DNA of 7,234 nucleotides, taken from assembly GCA_947485035.1 (NCBI GenBank), contig CANKQN010000049.1, positions 1-7,234 of the forward strand, written 5' to 3'. The notes under the pieces were generated by a model that saw only the letters and a list, made by a program, of their open reading frames with translations, was not told where the DNA came from and did not search any database. A program made the position numbers and the translations under genes. Source of the stretch: Rickettsiales bacterium. GTDB lineage: Bacteria; Pseudomonadota; Alphaproteobacteria; Rickettsiales; Deianiraeaceae. Below, one piece after another: positions 5,903 to 7,234 of this stretch. Each line of letters starts with the position of its first letter. Position 1 is the first letter of the stretch.

Positions 5903-6250
5903 TTAAGCAAAAGATATTAATGATGAAAAGTGTATATACATTAAGGCAATTAGCCCAGCAGTACATGTGAAAAGGTTGATAAACAAAATGATATTTGAGT
6001 ATATCAACCGTGCGTTTGTGGATTTTACATAATCTCCAAATAGGGTGGTCGCACGCAAGTAGGAATAAATTCCAAAGCAAACGATGAATATGCTGCATGC
6101 AACTGTTGAAATTGGAACAAACAGTGCAAAATTGAACGAAAAGACTTCTGATGAGTTGAATATCACATTAGATATAATGAATATCAAACAAGCAACGACC
6201 ATGAAAAGTGAGGTTATCTTTTGACAATGATACGAAAACGATGGTTTCAT
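5903..6250 (-). CDS. Small hypothetical membrane protein (three predicted membrane segments)
   Basis: I do not recognise this family. From the ATG at 6250 it is 115 residues; a TTG six bases upstream could add two. There are three hydrophobic stretches, roughly 12-30, 42-66 and 83-107, separated by short polar loops. The loop at ~67-82 is the most charged (RATTLFGDYVKSTNAR). Four Cys lie in or beside the hydrophobic segments. Aromatic residues are frequent, and no enzyme motif is visible. The product is probably an integral inner-membrane protein. It is the first gene of the tight rpmH-gcvT-pstC cluster, ending 6 bp before rpmH, so rpmH may be transcribed from its promoter. The open frame, membrane pattern and spacing argue that it is real. 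Only a weak GGA precedes the ATG. Confidence 0.7.
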   Translation of the reverse strand: MKPSFSYHCQKITSLFMVVACLIFIISNVIFNSSEVFSFNFALFVPISTVACSIFIVCFGIYSYLRATTLFGDYVKSTNARLIYSNIILFINLFTCTAGLIALMYIHFSSLISFA

Positions 6251-6333
6251 TTCCAAGAAAAATATATTTATAAAAACAACTTTAATTCAAAATATTAATT
6301 GTCAAGTTTTTTTTATTGACTTTTATATTTTTC

Positions 6334-6349
6334 GTATTTCAAAAAATAC
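6334..6349. repeat. Short inverted repeat in the leader of the secreted-protein gene
   Basis: GTATTT (6334-6339) and AAATAC (6344-6349) pair perfectly around the 4-base loop CAAA. The element lies about 30 bp before the start codon. It could be a weak mRNA hairpin or a protein-binding site; with one G/C pair per arm it would be unstable as RNA and it is not a terminator. Confidence 0.2.
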
Positions 6350-6368
6350 TTATACATTTATATTTTAG

Positions 6369-6376
6369 AAGGAGGT
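6369..6376 (+). promoter_or_regulatory. Complete Shine-Dalgarno sequence, unusually close to the start codon
   Basis: AAGGAGGT is fully complementary to the canonical 3' end of bacterial 16S rRNA, but only one base separates it from the ATG at 6378 (two from the GGAGG core), well below the usual 5-9. An in-frame TAG at 6366-6368 rules out an earlier start, and the following codons encode a proper signal peptide, so the ATG at 6378 is kept. It is the only strong ribosome binding site in the window. Confidence 0.7.
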
Positions 6377-6377
6377 A

Positions 6378-7234
6378 ATGAAATTTAAAAAATATTTTTT
6401 AATAGTTTTTTGCTTGGTTGCTACAGGAATTTCGCATTTGGCGTTAGCGTCTCGTGGGTTATATTTCAGTGCATCAAAAATGACATCAAGTCAGAAAAAT
6501 ATAATATCAAACTATAATCAGGGTACGGTTGTTGATATTCAAATGTCAAAATTATCACAATCAAACACTGTTGATAACGACGCACTTAGTGGAAAATCTT
6601 TTGATTTCACAAAAGACGACACGGCTGGTGCGGGATATTTAAGTTATGATAAACTGAAATCCGCTTTGGATTCAAAATATATGCAGGGCGAAGTTACATT
6701 TAAAGTTAAGACACAAGCAGCTGATAAACTAGTGGAGACTTATACAGCGAAAAAAGACGCATCCGTGACTTTAAACAATGCCAATGCCACTATATCATCA
6801 GATATAGGCACAGCAGGCACAGCAGGCACAGCACCACTCGTTTCAACAATGACAACAAAACCAACAACTGGTAATTCTCTTACATATACAATATCAACAG
6901 ATGATAAAGTGTCAACGCCGCAAACTACCACAACAAGTTCAATTATTGCACCAGATTATGATACATCGAATTATTGCATATACGACAAGGCAACAAGAAC
7001 TCAAGCGTGTGCACCGGTGAATTATATTACTTTCGTCTATGGAGAGCAAAGAACGATTCCAATAACTGATCTTTTTGATAAAATAAAGGAACATGAGGGT
7101 GCTAAAGTTCCAACGACGATTAATCGTGATGGAGTTTCGGTGAAAGTCCATCAAGTGCCTTATAATCCGATAAAAACAGCAGCAACAAAAACAACATCAG
7201 AAGTATATTATGAACAAGTTTTGTACGAGCCGAA
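6378..7234 (+). CDS. Secreted Thr/Ser-rich protein, unrecognised (partial, 3' end outside window)
   Basis: An uninterrupted frame runs from the ATG at 6378 to the right edge: 285 codons plus 2 bases, with no stop. The N-terminus is a clear Sec signal peptide (MKFKKYFL, a hydrophobic core, then HLALA before SRGLYF; cleavage near residue 24), so the product is exported to the periplasm, outer membrane or beyond. The mature part is polar, rich in Thr, Ser, Ala, Asn and Lys, with no membrane segment. It contains a triple Gly-Thr-Ala repeat (144-152), followed by a Thr-rich stretch (~157-187, including PQTTTTSS) that looks like a flexible linker. A more ordered region from ~190 has two Cys (200 and 211, CIYDKATRTQAC), which could form a disulfide. 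The composition suggests a surface or adhesin-like protein, but I recognise no family. It is transcribed divergently from the rpmH cluster. Confidence 0.8.
   Translation, partial: MKFKKYFLIVFCLVATGISHLALASRGLYFSASKMTSSQKNIISNYNQGTVVDIQMSKLSQSNTVDNDALSGKSFDFTKDDTAGAGYLSYDKLKSALDSKYMQGEVTFKVKTQAADKLVETYTAKKDASVTLNNANATISSDIGTAGTAGTAPLVSTMTTKPTTGNSLTYTISTDDKVSTPQTTTTSSIIAPDYDTSNYCIYDKATRTQACAPVNYITFVYGEQRTIPITDLFDKIKEHEGAKVPTTINRDGVSVKVHQVPYNPIKTAATKTTSEVYYEQVLYEP
6807..6833 (+). repeat. Three perfect tandem copies of a 9-bp unit (in-frame Gly-Thr-Ala)
   Basis: GGCACAGCA occurs three times in direct succession (6807-6815, 6816-6824, 6825-6833), identical at the DNA level and in frame with the secreted-protein gene. 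Gain or loss of a unit would add or remove three residues without shifting the frame. Identical codons in every copy point to recent slippage expansion rather than selection on the peptide alone. Confidence 0.9.

Larger units (their letters stand above)
6251..6377. promoter_or_regulatory. AT-rich divergent intergenic region with candidate promoters both ways
   Basis: This 127-bp gap separates the minus-strand rpmH cluster from the plus-strand secreted-protein gene and should hold both promoters. Minus strand: TTGAAT (6290-6285), 18 bp, TATATT (6266-6261), which would start transcription about 4 nt before the ATG at 6250. Plus strand: TTGTCA (6299-6304), 17 bp, TTTATA (6322-6327), or with 19 bp TATATT (6324-6329); a second TTGACT (6316-6321) has no well-spaced -10. 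All are weak calls because the region is almost pure A/T. A small inverted repeat lies at 6334-6349 and a complete Shine-Dalgarno at 6369-6376. Confidence 0.35.

Noticed and set aside
6740..7154. Minus-strand frames at 6740-6931 and 6939-7154
   Set aside because: They are antisense to the secreted-protein frame, which has a signal peptide and ribosome binding site. The Val/Ala-rich one is just the complement of Thr/Ser codons and the 9-bp repeat.
1..7234. CRISPR array, tRNA, transposase, phage or defence genes
   Set aside because: Looked for on both strands; no spaced repeats, cloverleaf sequences, terminal inverted repeats or matching protein motifs were seen.

Overview
The window is a compact, AT-rich piece of a Gram-negative bacterial chromosome, most likely from an alphaproteobacterium. 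The evidence is a BolA-family protein, a VirB2/TrbC-type pilin-like protein, a PstC permease with the extra N-terminal membrane domain common in that class, and signal peptides typical of Gram-negatives. Low GC, almost no intergenic DNA and housekeeping genes separated from their usual partners (rpmH without rnpA, pstC without pstS/pstA/pstB, gcvT without gcvH/gcvP, thiD alone) suggest a reduced or heavily rearranged genome, for example a host-associated lineage. This placement is inference; there is no rRNA in the window to test it.

Layout, left to right. Positions 1-98 hold the 5' end of an unrecognised minus-strand gene with an Asn-rich N-terminus, preceded by a good promoter whose -10 lies in a palindrome. 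Then come purB (158-1468), thiD (1536-2270) and an exported VirB2/TrbC-like protein with a long Cys-rich C-terminal extension (2273-3193), all on the minus strand. A short divergent region around 3194-3236 separates that cluster from bolA (3237-3461, plus strand). bolA converges on pstC with only 4 bp between their stops. From 6250 back to 3466 the minus strand carries a very tight cluster: a 115-aa membrane protein, rpmH (L34, only 43 aa), gcvT and pstC, with gaps of 6, 1 and 0 bp. A 127-bp AT-rich divergent region (6251-6377) leads to a plus-strand gene for a secreted, Thr/Ser-rich protein that runs off the right edge.

Functionally the identifiable genes are mostly central metabolism and housekeeping: purine synthesis (PurB), thiamine pyrimidine phosphorylation (ThiD), one-carbon metabolism (GcvT), phosphate uptake (PstC), ribosome (L34) and Fe-S/redox regulation (BolA). 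The less ordinary content is on the envelope side: the extended pilin-like protein, the small membrane protein heading the rpmH cluster, and the secreted repeat-containing protein at the right edge.

A window-wide oddity is translation initiation. Nine of the ten start codons have no recognisable Shine-Dalgarno sequence. The tenth, the secreted protein, has a complete one placed unusually close to its ATG. I see no CRISPR array, tRNA, insertion sequence, phage gene or intrinsic terminator. No convincing new multi-gene system is visible.
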